Source: Magnetospirillum fulvum (GTDB lineage Bacteria; Pseudomonadota; Alphaproteobacteria; Rhodospirillales; Magnetospirillaceae). From it: a DNA stretch of 64,000 nucleotides. The stretch covers positions 399,128 to 463,127 of the forward strand of contig NZ_FNWO01000001.1 of the NCBI RefSeq assembly GCF_900108475.1. The letters run 5' to 3'. Under the pieces are notes generated by a model. It saw only the letters and a program-made list of their open reading frames with translations. It did not search any database and was not told the DNA's origin. The position numbers and the translations under genes are program-made. Shown one piece after another: positions 1 through 8,884 of the stretch (its first letter is position 1; every line of letters starts with the position of its first letter).

Positions 1-3000
1 GCTGTCGTTTTTGCGCGCATCCGTCTCGCTGCCATCGTCAAAGATGTTGAACAGCTTGCGGAGGAATCCGGGCGTCAGCGCCGACAGCGGATTGACCGTC
101 ACCGACGGATCGTCCGCCGCTCCCTTCATCGTGTAATTGAAGGCGATGACGCCGCCGCCCTTCTCTCCCCCGGTGATCAGCCAGCCCAGCAGCGGAATCC
201 GCCCCAGCGCGCTGTTCAGCACATAGGCCGGGACCACCGTCCCCTCGATCGCCAGACGCGAGCGGTCGAGGTCGATCTGGCCCTTGGCGGTGATCCCCAG
301 CGCGGCCCCCCAGGCGCGGGCGTCCTTCAACTCCAGCAATCCGTTGGCATAGACGAACGGCGCGTCCAGCGACGAAAAGCCAACCCCTTCGCCCTGCAAC
401 ACATCGACGATCCCGGTCAGTGCCGCGACGGTCAGCAGACGGGCCAAAGCGGGGGCATTGCGGATGTGATAATCGGCGACCTTGACCGTACCGATCAACG
501 GCTGGTCGGCGCGACTGTCGTCGATATATCCATCGACGGTCAGATCACCGCCGACCAGATCGTCGAATACGTCGAAGGTCCGGGCGACCGCCCCGGCATC
601 CTCGGAGACGACGGCAAAGCTGCGCCGCCGCGCCGCATCGCTGGTCAGGGTGGCCGACAGCGACTTGCCGCCGTCCAGCACGCCCTTCAGCGACAGCGCC
701 CGCCAATCCTGGGCGTCGCGATGGAGTGACAGGGCGGCCTGACGCACCGCTCCCTTGTCCGACACCCACAGGGATTGAACATTGGCGACGATTCCCATCG
801 GGGGCGACTTCTTAGCGTCCTTCGAGCGATCCTCGTCCGCGGACAGGACCGGCTGGGCATCGAAGCTGGGGCCGGTGAAGACGATGTCAAAGCCGCCGCC
901 CTGGCGCAGGGTCACGCTGCCCTCGCCTTGGGTCCGTCCATAGGACAGCCGCGACAGATCGACCCGCCGTAACACGCTGTCGGCGACGAACGCAGCCGAA
1001 CCACGCGCCTCCAGATCGCCTGACAGGACGATAAAGCGGGGAATCGTGGCGACTTGGCGGCGGTCGAGCCGGATCGAAGCCTCGGCGGTGCCCGGCTTGC
1101 CCGGCTCCTTGGTCCAACCCAGTCCGGGCAGGGTCAGCCGCGCCGGAGCCAGATCAAGGCGGGCCTCGATATCGCCCCGGCCGCCATCGCCGAAAGTGAC
1201 GCTGACATCGGCCGCGACCGGACCGGTCAGGAACGATCCGGCGTCAAGACCAAGACGGCGGCGCTGCTCGTCGGTAACGGCGGCCGCCTTCAGATGATAG
1301 CGGCTGCGGAAGGGCGCTCCCTTCGCCGAGAAATTCTCGCGCCAGACAAGCGTCGCGGGCATCCCGCCCAGACTGACCGAACCGGCGGCGTCCAGCCCCT
1401 TGCCATCGACGGTAAGCTCGAGCGCACCGCCATCCAGATCCTGCCCCAGCGCAACCTTGGGCAGCGACAGCGACTTCACCGACGCCTGGGCCAGGATTTC
1501 CAGATCGTCGAGCCGCAACGTCTTTAACAGCGGGAATTTCAGCGACAGTCGGGTGGAGGCCTCGCCCCCGGCCTTGCCCGGCTCGATCCCCAGCGCCTGG
1601 GCATAGCGCAAGGGCGGGCTGTCGAGCAGCCGGAGCGCGTCGGGAATCGGCCCGGCGATGGTAAGCGCGATATCGGCGAATTGATCAAACTGATCGAGAC
1701 CGGTGAATCCGACCAGACCGTCTTTCAGTTTAAGGCCATAGACCTCGCCCGCGGTCAGGGCGATCTGCATCGAATGCGCGTCGTAAGTCACATTGGCCGC
1801 CACCCCCCGCGCGGGCGGCATCGGATGGAGATAATCGACGGTAACGCCCTCGGCGCGAATGAGTCCGCCGACATGATCGAGCACCAGATCGTCAGGCTTG
1901 CCGCCAGGGGGCAGATGAGCCGCCAGCGCCAGAGTCGCTTCGTGGACGATGCCCTTCGACAGGTTAGGAACCACCCAGTCGCGGGCGTTCTGGCCCAGCC
2001 CTTGCGGCCACAGATCGCGCAGCCGATCGACCGGCAGATCGCGCACCACGGCGTCGAGCCGCACCGGGCCACCGGCGGCGGTCGCCAGCCCCTCCAGTGC
2101 CCCCGTCATGTTCAGTGTCGAGCCCGCACCGAAATCGAGTTTCAGCCCGGCCAGATCGATCCGACCGCTGGCGCGGTCATAGCCGCCGCGCACCTGGACC
2201 CCGTCGAGATGGATCACGCTTTCGACCAGCGGCGGCGGTGGGGTGATGCTGCCCGCACCGCCGGTCAGATCGACGTCCAGCCGCTCCACCTGCCCTTCGC
2301 GGTCGAATTTGACCCGAACCGAGCCGGTCAACGGCAGATCGAGCGTTGCCAGCGGTGTCAGAATCCCGCCGAACCGGGCCAACACAGCCGGACGCAGTGC
2401 CGAGAAACGGGCCAAACCGTCGGCCGTCTCGGTATCCTTGCGATAAGAGGCCTCGACATCCAGCCCGATCGTATTGCCGTCCAGTTCCAGTCTGGCCCGT
2501 CCGGTGACGATCAGCCCGGACTCGGCACGGCGAAAGGTCAGGTCGGACTCAGGAACCCGCCATTGTCGCCCGAGAACCCGATCATCGACGATCACCTCGG
2601 CGGCGCGGATCGTCAGCGATTGCAGGGTCCGTCCCGGCTTGGCCGGATCGGGATCGCCCAGCAGGGCATCGCGGATCGCATCGCCGACCGCCTCGGAATC
2701 CGGACTGGGATCGGCCTCTTCGGCCCGGTTGTTGACACCGAGATGGACCCGCCCATCGGGATCGCGTATCAGCTTCAGCCGGGGGCCGTACAGCCGGATC
2801 GCGTTGGGAGCGACGATCCCCGACAGCAATGCCCGGCCGCTCAGATTGAACGACATGTCGGGGACGACGGCAATCTGCTGGCCGCCCTGTCCATAGGCGC
2901 GGACGTCGAACGCATGGATTTCGAGCAGACGGCCGCTGTCTCCCGCCATCAGTACGGTGGTGCCCAGCCGCACGGACAGCGACCCGTCGCGGGCTGCCAG

Positions 3001-3144
3001 GGCGTCCTCGATCGCCGGAGTGAGGAAATCCAGCACGATCGGCCCCTGCGACAACCGCCAGGCCAGCAAGGCCGCCCCGATCAGCCCGCCGACCAGAAGC
3101 AGCCCCAGCGCCCGGAAAAACACGTTGACGGCACCGTGGACCAC
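1..3144 (-). CDS. AsmA/YhdP-like (DUF3971) envelope protein, C-terminus beyond window
   Basis: Reading the minus strand from a GTG at 3144 gives 1048 uninterrupted codons that run off the left edge. The GTG follows an excellent Shine-Dalgarno (AAGGGGGAGG, 3148-3157). One N-terminal membrane segment (about residues 9-27, FFRALGLLLVGG region) is followed by a long periplasmic region typical of large AsmA-like proteins. Near the visible end, LGRIPLLGWL and GVIAFNYTMKG match the conserved C-terminal AsmA_2/DUF3971 signature, so only a short tail is missing. Family members (YhdP, TamB, AsmA) are thought to bridge the periplasm and carry phospholipid to the outer membrane; that role is inferred here. 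It diverges from glnE across 111 bp. Family assignment is firm, the substrate unknown. Confidence 0.85.
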   Translation of the reverse strand, partial: MVHGAVNVFFRALGLLLVGGLIGAALLAWRLSQGPIVLDFLTPAIEDALAARDGSLSVRLGTTVLMAGDSGRLLEIHAFDVRAYGQGGQQIAVVPDMSFNLSGRALLSGIVAPNAIRLYGPRLKLIRDPDGRVHLGVNNRAEEADPSPDSEAVGDAIRDALLGDPDPAKPGRTLQSLTIRAAEVIVDDRVLGRQWRVPESDLTFRRAESGLIVTGRARLELDGNTIGLDVEASYRKDTETADGLARFSALRPAVLARFGGILTPLATLDLPLTGSVRVKFDREGQVERLDVDLTGGAGSITPPPPLVESVIHLDGVQVRGGYDRASGRIDLAGLKLDFGAGSTLNMTGALEGLATAAGGPVRLDAVVRDLPVDRLRDLWPQGLGQNARDWVVPNLSKGIVHEATLALAAHLPPGGKPDDLVLDHVGGLIRAEGVTVDYLHPMPPARGVAANVTYDAHSMQIALTAGEVYGLKLKDGLVGFTGLDQFDQFADIALTIAGPIPDALRLLDSPPLRYAQALGIEPGKAGGEASTRLSLKFPLLKTLRLDDLEILAQASVKSLSLPKVALGQDLDGGALELTVDGKGLDAAGSVSLGGMPATLVWRENFSAKGAPFRSRYHLKAAAVTDEQRRRLGLDAGSFLTGPVAADVSVTFGDGGRGDIEARLDLAPARLTLPGLGWTKEPGKPGTAEASIRLDRRQVATIPRFIVLSGDLEARGSAAFVADSVLRRVDLSRLSYGRTQGEGSVTLRQGGGFDIVFTGPSFDAQPVLSADEDRSKDAKKSPPMGIVANVQSLWVSDKGAVRQAALSLHRDAQDWRALSLKGVLDGGKSLSATLTSDAARRRSFAVVSEDAGAVARTFDVFDDLVGGDLTVDGYIDDSRADQPLIGTVKVADYHIRNAPALARLLTVAALTGIVDVLQGEGVGFSSLDAPFVYANGLLELKDARAWGAALGITAKGQIDLDRSRLAIEGTVVPAYVLNSALGRIPLLGWLITGGEKGGGVIAFNYTMKGAADDPSVTVNPLSALTPGFLRKLFNIFDDGSETDARKNDS

Positions 3145-3191
3145 GCGCCTCCCCCTTACCCGTTCGATCGATGAAAGGAAACCACCGGCGC

Positions 3192-3210
3192 GCTTGACCC
3201 CTGGTCAAGC
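3192..3210. promoter_or_regulatory. inverted repeat in the asmA-like/glnE divergent region
   Basis: GCTTGACC-cct-GGTCAAGC is a perfect 8-bp inverted repeat, and its left arm contains TTGACC, a good -35 hexamer for the glnE direction. A second small palindrome, GTTGC-aa-GCAAC, lies at 3221-3232. Two palindromes in a 111-bp divergent intergenic region suggest an operator, but I recognise no specific regulator. Confidence 0.35.
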
Positions 3211-3255
3211 ATTCCGCAGTGTTGCAAGCAACCATAACAACCGAGGTGGCACAAG

Positions 3256-6216
3256 GTGCGATTTCCCGCAATTCCGTCTTTGCTTCCCCGTGTTGCAGAT
3301 ACGTCCCGCATCGAATTGGGGCTGGCCCGCTGGGCCGAAGCCGCCGCCTGCATCGACGATCCCGCCTTGGCCGCACGGATGCGCGCCCTGCCCGACGATC
3401 GCGACATTGGGCCGCTGCTGCGCGCCGTGTTCGGCAACAGCCCGTTCCTGACCCATTGCCTCGAGACCGAACCGGCCTTCCTGGCCCGGCTGCTCGATTT
3501 CGGGCCTGACGCGACGCTGGAGGCGTTGCTGGACGGACTGGCCACCGATCTTGCCGCCGAAAGCGATCAGGTCCGGCTGATGCGGGTGCTGCGGGTGGCG
3601 AAGCGGCAGGGAGCCCTGCTGGCCGGTCTGGCCGATCTCGCCGGAGCCTGGAGCCTGGAGCAGGTCACCCGCGCTTTGTCGCGACTGGCCGATGCCGCGA
3701 TCGCGCTGGCGCTTGACGCCTTGCTGCGCCGCGCCGGCGAACGGGGCGATCTCAGCCTTGCCGACCCGACCTGTCCCTCGGTCGGATCGGGGATCGTCAT
3801 CCTGGGGATGGGCAAACTGGGCGCGTTCGAGCTCAATTACTCCAGCGATATCGACCTGATCGTCCTCTACGATCCCGACCTGTTGACCTATACCGGCCGC
3901 AAAAGCGTCCAGGAATGCGTGGTGGCGCTGACCCGCGATCTGGTCCGAGTGCTCGACGAGCGCACCGCCGACGGCTATGTCTTCCGCACCGATCTGCGCC
4001 TGCGCCCCGACCCCAGTTCGACCCCGGCGGCGGTGTCGCTGGCCGCCGCCGAAACCTATTACGAAAGCTTCGGACAGAATTGGGAACGCGCCGCGATGAT
4101 CAAGGCGCGCCAAGTCGCGGGCGATGTCGAGACCGGGACCGCGTTCCTGAAATTCCTCCGCCCATTCATCTGGCGCAAATCGCTCGATTTCGCCGCGATC
4201 GCCGATATCCACTCGATCAAGCGCCAGATCAACGCCCATCGCGGCAGCCGCACCATTGCCGTCGCCGGTCACAACGTCAAACTGGGGCGCGGCGGCATCC
4301 GCGAGATCGAGTTTTTCGCCCAGACCCAGCAATTGATCTGGGGCGGGCGTCAGCCCGAATTGCGGCTGTCCCGCACGGTGGAGACGCTGGCGGCGCTGGC
4401 CCAAGCCGGGCATGTCGGCGACGAGGTCGCCCAATCGCTGACCGAAGCCTATCGCTATCTGCGCCGCCTCGAACACCGGCTTCAGATGATCGACGACAAG
4501 CAGACCCAGACCCTGCCGACCGATCCGGCCCTGCTCGACGGCATCGCCGCGTTCATGGGCCATGCCGATTTCGATGAGTTCGCCGCCGCCCTGACGGTGC
4601 GGCTGCAAACCGTCGAGGGCCATTACGCTCATCTGTTCGAGGACGCCCCGGCCTTGTCCGCCCATGGCGATCTGGTCTTCACCGGCGGCGACAACGATCC
4701 CGAGACAGTCCGTACCCTCAATTCGATGGGCTTTACCAACGCCGACGCGGTGTGTTCGACCCTGCGCGGCTGGCACCATGGCCGGGTCCGCGCCACCCGC
4801 TCGACCCGCGCCCGCGAATTGCTGACCGAACTGACCCCGACGCTGCTGGAGGCGCTGGCCAACACCGCCGCCCCCGACGACGCCTTCCTCCGCTTCGACG
4901 AGTTTCTGGGCGGCCTGCCCGCCGGAGTACCGCTGTTCTCGTTGTTCCACGCCAATCCGACCCTGCTCGAACTGGTGGCCGAGATCATGGGCGACGCGCC
5001 GTTGCTGTCGGCCCACCTCGCCCGCCACCCCTCGCTGCTGGATTCGGTGTTGCAGGCCGGGTTCTTCGCCCCGCCGCCCGGCCTCGACAGCCTGATCGGC
5101 GAACTCGACCGCGCGCTGGAACAGGCCGACGATTTCCAGCAGGTGCTCGACGTGGTGCGGCGCTGGGCCAACGACCGCAAATTCCAGGTCGGCGTGCTGA
5201 CCCTGCGCGCGGTGATCAGCCCGGCCGAGGCCGCCCGCGCCTTGTCCGACATCGCCGAGGCGGTGATCGACCGCCTCGCGCCCCGGGTCGAGGATGAATT
5301 CGCCCGCACCCATGGCCGGGTGCCGGGCGGGGCCTGGGTCATTCTGGCGATGGGCAAGGCGGGCGGACGCGAGATGTCGGCGACCTCGGACCTCGACCTG
5401 ATCCTGATCTATGACGCGCCCCCCGAATCCGAGGAATCCGACGGTACCCGTCCGCTGGCGGTGGCGACCTGGTTCGCCCGGCTGACCCAACGGATGGTCA
5501 ACGCCCTGACCGCGAAGACCGGCGAAGGCACCTTGTACGAGGTCGATATGCGACTGCGGCCGTCGGGCCATTCTGGCCCGATCGCCTCGAGCCTGGAAGC
5601 CTTTGCCCGCTATCAGACCGAAGCGGCGTGGACCTGGGAGCATATGGCGCTGACGCGGGCGCGGGTGGTCGCGGGCGATCCCGCTCTGGCCGACCGGGTC
5701 GAAGCGGTGCTGCGCGAGACCTTGACCAAACGGCGCGACCCCGACCGGCTGGTAACCGACGTCGCCGAAATGCGCGAGCGGATCGCCAACGAACACAAAG
5801 CCGTCAGCGGCTGGGAGGTCAAGCATCGCCGCGGCGGGCTGGTCGATATCGAATTCATCGCCCAAACCCTGCAATTGGCGCACGGAGCCGATTATCCCGC
5901 CATCTTGTCGCCCAACACCGCCGAGGCGCTGTCGCGCGCCCGCGCCGCCGGTCTGCTCGGGCTGGGCGACGCGGCGATTCTGGACGAGGCGCTGGCGCTA
6001 TGGTCAGCGGTGCAGACGGTGCTGCGCCAGACCCTGCCCGGCGGCTTTGACGAACGCACCGCCTCGCGCGGGTTAAAGGATTTGCTGGCCCGCGCTGCCG
6101 GGCTGGGCGATTTCAAAAGCCTCGTCGATCGGATGGACGATTGCGCCCAGGCCGCGTTCGAGGTGTTCACCCGGCTGGTGGACGAGCCCGCCCGCCGCCT
6201 TCGTCCCCCCTCGTAA
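3256..6216 (+). CDS. glnE: bifunctional glutamine synthetase adenylyltransferase/deadenylase
   Basis: A 986-residue protein of the size expected for GlnE, which adenylylates glutamine synthetase (GlnA) to inactivate it and removes AMP to reactivate it, under PII control. Both nucleotidyltransferase domains are visible: GKLGAFELNYSSDIDL near residue 186 (deadenylase half) and GKAGGREMSATSDLDL near residue 699 (adenylylase half), each with the G-S...D-x-D metal-binding pattern. HRRGGLVDIEF follows the second domain. The start is a GTG with GAGG about 9 nt upstream. bcp follows 12 nt after the stop, so the two are probably cotranscribed. Identification is secure. Confidence 0.97.
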   Translation: MRFPAIPSLLPRVADTSRIELGLARWAEAAACIDDPALAARMRALPDDRDIGPLLRAVFGNSPFLTHCLETEPAFLARLLDFGPDATLEALLDGLATDLAAESDQVRLMRVLRVAKRQGALLAGLADLAGAWSLEQVTRALSRLADAAIALALDALLRRAGERGDLSLADPTCPSVGSGIVILGMGKLGAFELNYSSDIDLIVLYDPDLLTYTGRKSVQECVVALTRDLVRVLDERTADGYVFRTDLRLRPDPSSTPAAVSLAAAETYYESFGQNWERAAMIKARQVAGDVETGTAFLKFLRPFIWRKSLDFAAIADIHSIKRQINAHRGSRTIAVAGHNVKLGRGGIREIEFFAQTQQLIWGGRQPELRLSRTVETLAALAQAGHVGDEVAQSLTEAYRYLRRLEHRLQMIDDKQTQTLPTDPALLDGIAAFMGHADFDEFAAALTVRLQTVEGHYAHLFEDAPALSAHGDLVFTGGDNDPETVRTLNSMGFTNADAVCSTLRGWHHGRVRATRSTRARELLTELTPTLLEALANTAAPDDAFLRFDEFLGGLPAGVPLFSLFHANPTLLELVAEIMGDAPLLSAHLARHPSLLDSVLQAGFFAPPPGLDSLIGELDRALEQADDFQQVLDVVRRWANDRKFQVGVLTLRAVISPAEAARALSDIAEAVIDRLAPRVEDEFARTHGRVPGGAWVILAMGKAGGREMSATSDLDLILIYDAPPESEESDGTRPLAVATWFARLTQRMVNALTAKTGEGTLYEVDMRLRPSGHSGPIASSLEAFARYQTEAAWTWEHMALTRARVVAGDPALADRVEAVLRETLTKRRDPDRLVTDVAEMRERIANEHKAVSGWEVKHRRGGLVDIEFIAQTLQLAHGADYPAILSPNTAEALSRARAAGLLGLGDAAILDEALALWSAVQTVLRQTLPGGFDERTASRGLKDLLARAAGLGDFKSLVDRMDDCAQAAFEVFTRLVDEPARRLRPPS

Positions 6217-6228
6217 GGAAGCCCGATC

Positions 6229-6693
6229 ATGACGACCACCCCTCTTGGCCAACCCGCCCCCGCTTTCGCCCTCGAAACCGAAGACGGTCCGGTCACGCTG
6301 GCCGATTATGCCGGTCGCACCCTGGTGCTGTATTTCTATCCCAAGGACGACACGTCGGGCTGCACCACCGAGGCCAAATCGTTCCGCGATGCCTTCGCCG
6401 ATTTCCAGGCCGCCGGGATTGATATCCTGGGGGTGTCGCGGGATTCGGTCGCCAGCCACGTCAAGTTCCGCACCAAGCACGAGTTGCCGTTCCGCCTGGG
6501 TTCGGATTCAACCGGCGCGGTCACCGAAGCCTATGCGGTGTGGAAAGAGAAAAGCATGTACGGCCGCACCTATTTCGGGATCGAACGCTCGACCTTCCTG
6601 ATCGGCCCCGATGGGACGCTGAAGGCGGAATGGCGCAAGGTCAAGGTCCCCGGCCATGCCGCTGCGGTGCTGAAAGCGGCGACAGCGGGATAG
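6229..6693 (+). CDS. bcp: thioredoxin-dependent thiol peroxidase (Bcp/PrxQ type)
   Basis: A 154-residue peroxiredoxin that reduces H2O2 and organic hydroperoxides in the cytoplasm. YPKDDTSGCTTEA places the peroxidatic cysteine at Cys45. The resolving cysteine found five residues later in E. coli Bcp is absent, and no other cysteine occurs, so this looks like a 1-Cys variant needing an external thiol. The start has AAGGAAG upstream and lies 12 nt after glnE, suggesting cotranscription; the glnE-bcp pairing is probably positional rather than functional. Confidence 0.93.
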   Translation: MTTTPLGQPAPAFALETEDGPVTLADYAGRTLVLYFYPKDDTSGCTTEAKSFRDAFADFQAAGIDILGVSRDSVASHVKFRTKHELPFRLGSDSTGAVTEAYAVWKEKSMYGRTYFGIERSTFLIGPDGTLKAEWRKVKVPGHAAAVLKAATAG

Positions 6694-6735
6694 AGCGTTC
6701 CGAAAGGCCGGGGCCTTCCGTCCGGGATGCCCCGC

Positions 6736-7686
6736 CTATTTCCCCGCCGCATCGGACTTTTTCTTCATGTGCCGCATCAACTGGGCGCAGGGGTCTTCCC
6801 GCTCGGCCCGGCCGGTGAACCACACCGCGTCGAACGGCGGGCTCTCGGCGGCGGGATCGGTGACTGCCGCCTCTATTTCGATCAGACCGAGCGAAAACAC
6901 GTTGAGGCTCGGCGCGATCTGACGCAGCCGCTCCGGCACGCCGCGATCGGTGCGGGCATGCCCGGCCCCGGCGATCAGCACCACCGGACCGGTGCCGGGA
7001 CGCTGGGCCAAAGCGGCAACGGTCGCGGCCATCTCGGCATCGCGGGCGCGCTGGACCCGCACCATCGCCGGAATCGCGCTGTCCGGCATCATGTTGCAAT
7101 GGCTGGAACGGATTTCGTCGGCCAGCGCGGCGGCGAACGCCTCGGGCAGCGGGGTATCGAGCCCCAACCGCGCCGCCTGTTCGGCCGGTTCGGCGCGGCG
7201 GGCGATCTGACGGGTCAGATCGGCGGGCAGATTGGCGGCGGACAGGGTTCCCCCCGCCGCCAGCGCCGCCTCGGCGATCGGGCGATACATCTGCCAATCG
7301 GGCCACCCCCGCTCGTTCCAGCGCAGGGCCTCGCCCAAGCCGTCGAGATCGTGGACAGCTTCATCGAGATCGGCCTGCCGGTCGCGGTCGATCATCTCGA
7401 ACGCCACCTGCGGCTTTTTCCCGGCAGCGACCAGAGCACGGACCGCCCAAGCCTGACCTGCATGATGATCGGGGTTGTCGTGGGTTTCGCCCAGCACCAC
7501 CACCTGAGCCGAACCAAGCAGCGCTTCCAGGTCCGAAACAGTGAGGAACCGCCCGGTCCGGGGCTGCCAGATCCGCCCGGCCAGGGGATGATCCGAGGCG
7601 ATCACCGGTGGTGGCGGCGAAGAGCAGGCCTGAACGGAGAGGATTGGCAACAGCATCAGCAGAACCATCAGGATTCGAAACGACAT
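6736..7686 (-). CDS. ChaN-family (haem-binding uptake, Tiki-like) lipoprotein
   Basis: A 316-residue exported protein with an N-terminal hydrophobic signal ending in a lipobox-like VQAC (Cys about 21), so probably a lipoprotein. VVLGETHDNPDHH near residue 45 and IAGAGHARTDRGVP near residue 235 are the conserved motifs of the ChaN/PF04187 family. Campylobacter ChaN binds haem and is tied to iron uptake; related TraB/Tiki folds are metalloproteases, so the substrate here is uncertain. It lies 38 bp downstream of dctP on the same strand, where dctQ and dctM would be expected. The start codon has no strong ribosome-binding site. Confidence 0.78.
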   Translation of the reverse strand: MSFRILMVLLMLLPILSVQACSSPPPPVIASDHPLAGRIWQPRTGRFLTVSDLEALLGSAQVVVLGETHDNPDHHAGQAWAVRALVAAGKKPQVAFEMIDRDRQADLDEAVHDLDGLGEALRWNERGWPDWQMYRPIAEAALAAGGTLSAANLPADLTRQIARRAEPAEQAARLGLDTPLPEAFAAALADEIRSSHCNMMPDSAIPAMVRVQRARDAEMAATVAALAQRPGTGPVVLIAGAGHARTDRGVPERLRQIAPSLNVFSLGLIEIEAAVTDPAAESPPFDAVWFTGRAEREDPCAQLMRHMKKKSDAAGK

Positions 7687-7724
7687 CGACGGGGACCAGC
7701 TCTGTCGGGCGGTGGGGGGCGAGA

Positions 7725-8762
7725 TCAGTTCTTGAAGCCGAATTTTGCCGCTTCAGCGTAGAAGCTGTCGAGCAACTCCTTGCCGACCCGCCCCTCCATC
7801 TCGTGATGCACCGGCAGCAGGGCCTTGCGCCAGACCACGAGATCGGCGGGGGTCAGGGTATAGATTTCGACCATGCCGGACGCCTTGATCGCCTCCAGCG
7901 CGACGTCGTTCTCGGACTGGGCAATCGCGTTGGCGTATCGGGTCGTCTCGATCATCGCGTCTTCCAGCGTCTCGCGGATATCGTCGGGCAGGCCGCTCCA
8001 GAATTTGCGGTTGACGATCACGGCATAGCCCAGATAGCCGTGATTGGAGATGGTGGCGAATTTCTGCACCTCCTCCATCTTCTGGGTCAGCATGTTGGAC
8101 GGTGGGTTCTCGGTCCCATCGACGACGCCGGTCAACAGCGCCTGATAGACCTCGGAAAAGGCCATCACCTGGGGGAGCGCCCCCAAGGCCCGGAACTGGG
8201 CGTCGATCACTTTCGAGGATTGAATCCGCATCTTGAGGCCGCGAAAATCCTCGGGCGTCCGCAGCGGCCGGTTGGCGCTCATGATCTTGAAGCCGTTGTC
8301 CCAATAGGACAGGCCGATGATGCCCTTCGGTTCGAGCTTTTTCAGCAGGGCGCGTCCGATCGGACCCTCGGTGACGGCACGCAACACGTCCTTGGAGGGA
8401 AAGATATAGGGCAGGTCGAAAATCTCGAATTCCTTGACCCCCAGCGGACCGAACTTCGCCAGCGAGGGAGCAAGCATCTGGACGGCACCCAACTGAAGCG
8501 CCTCCATCTCTTCCTTGTCTTTATAGAGCTGGCTGTTGGGATAGATTTCGACCACCACCCGCCCTTTGGTCCGGTCCTCGGCCAGCGACTTGAAATAGGC
8601 GGCGGCCTTGCCCTTCGGCGCGTCGGGGGCGACAACGTGGCTGAACTTGATGACGATCGGTTTCGGCTCCGCCAAAGCCAGCGGCGACGCAAGCGTCAGC
8701 ACGGCCAGAACGACGGCAAGCAGGCAGGACAGCAAGGTGAATCGCGGGATCGAATATTTCAT
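7725..8762 (-). CDS. dctP: TRAP transporter solute-binding protein, DctP family
   Basis: A 345-residue periplasmic protein with a clear signal peptide (cleavage near ALA-EPK, about residue 31). IKFSHVVAPDAPKGKAA and the later GVVDGTENPPSN are typical of DctP proteins, which deliver C4-dicarboxylates or similar carboxylates to a DctQM permease. It diverges from a sensor kinase/regulator pair, as dctP and dctSR do in Rhodobacter capsulatus, which supports a dicarboxylate role. No dctQ or dctM gene follows; a ChaN-like gene does. The start has GGGAAGG about 9 nt upstream. Family is secure; the ligand is inferred from context. Confidence 0.9.
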   Translation of the reverse strand: MKYSIPRFTLLSCLLAVVLAVLTLASPLALAEPKPIVIKFSHVVAPDAPKGKAAAYFKSLAEDRTKGRVVVEIYPNSQLYKDKEEMEALQLGAVQMLAPSLAKFGPLGVKEFEIFDLPYIFPSKDVLRAVTEGPIGRALLKKLEPKGIIGLSYWDNGFKIMSANRPLRTPEDFRGLKMRIQSSKVIDAQFRALGALPQVMAFSEVYQALLTGVVDGTENPPSNMLTQKMEEVQKFATISNHGYLGYAVIVNRKFWSGLPDDIRETLEDAMIETTRYANAIAQSENDVALEAIKASGMVEIYTLTPADLVVWRKALLPVHHEMEGRVGKELLDSFYAEAAKFGFKN

Positions 8763-8884
8763 CGCCGAGCCTTCCCGATCATTTTGTATCGATTTTTGCG
8801 TTCACTCTATACCATTTTGCCCTTGAGCGTATCGGGATGGTGACAGTCGGCTCCCCAGCGGGAACGAACAGGGATGGTGGTTTG

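Noticed and set aside
1681-3174. 497-codon plus-strand frame within the AsmA-like gene
   Set aside because: The minus strand has a continuous 1048-codon AsmA/DUF3971 protein with a strong ribosome-binding site.
3205-5883. Open frame of 892 codons opposite glnE on the minus strand
   Set aside because: It is antisense to a complete, well-conserved glnE and its Gln/Gly/Arg-rich translation has no domain; high GC produces such frames.
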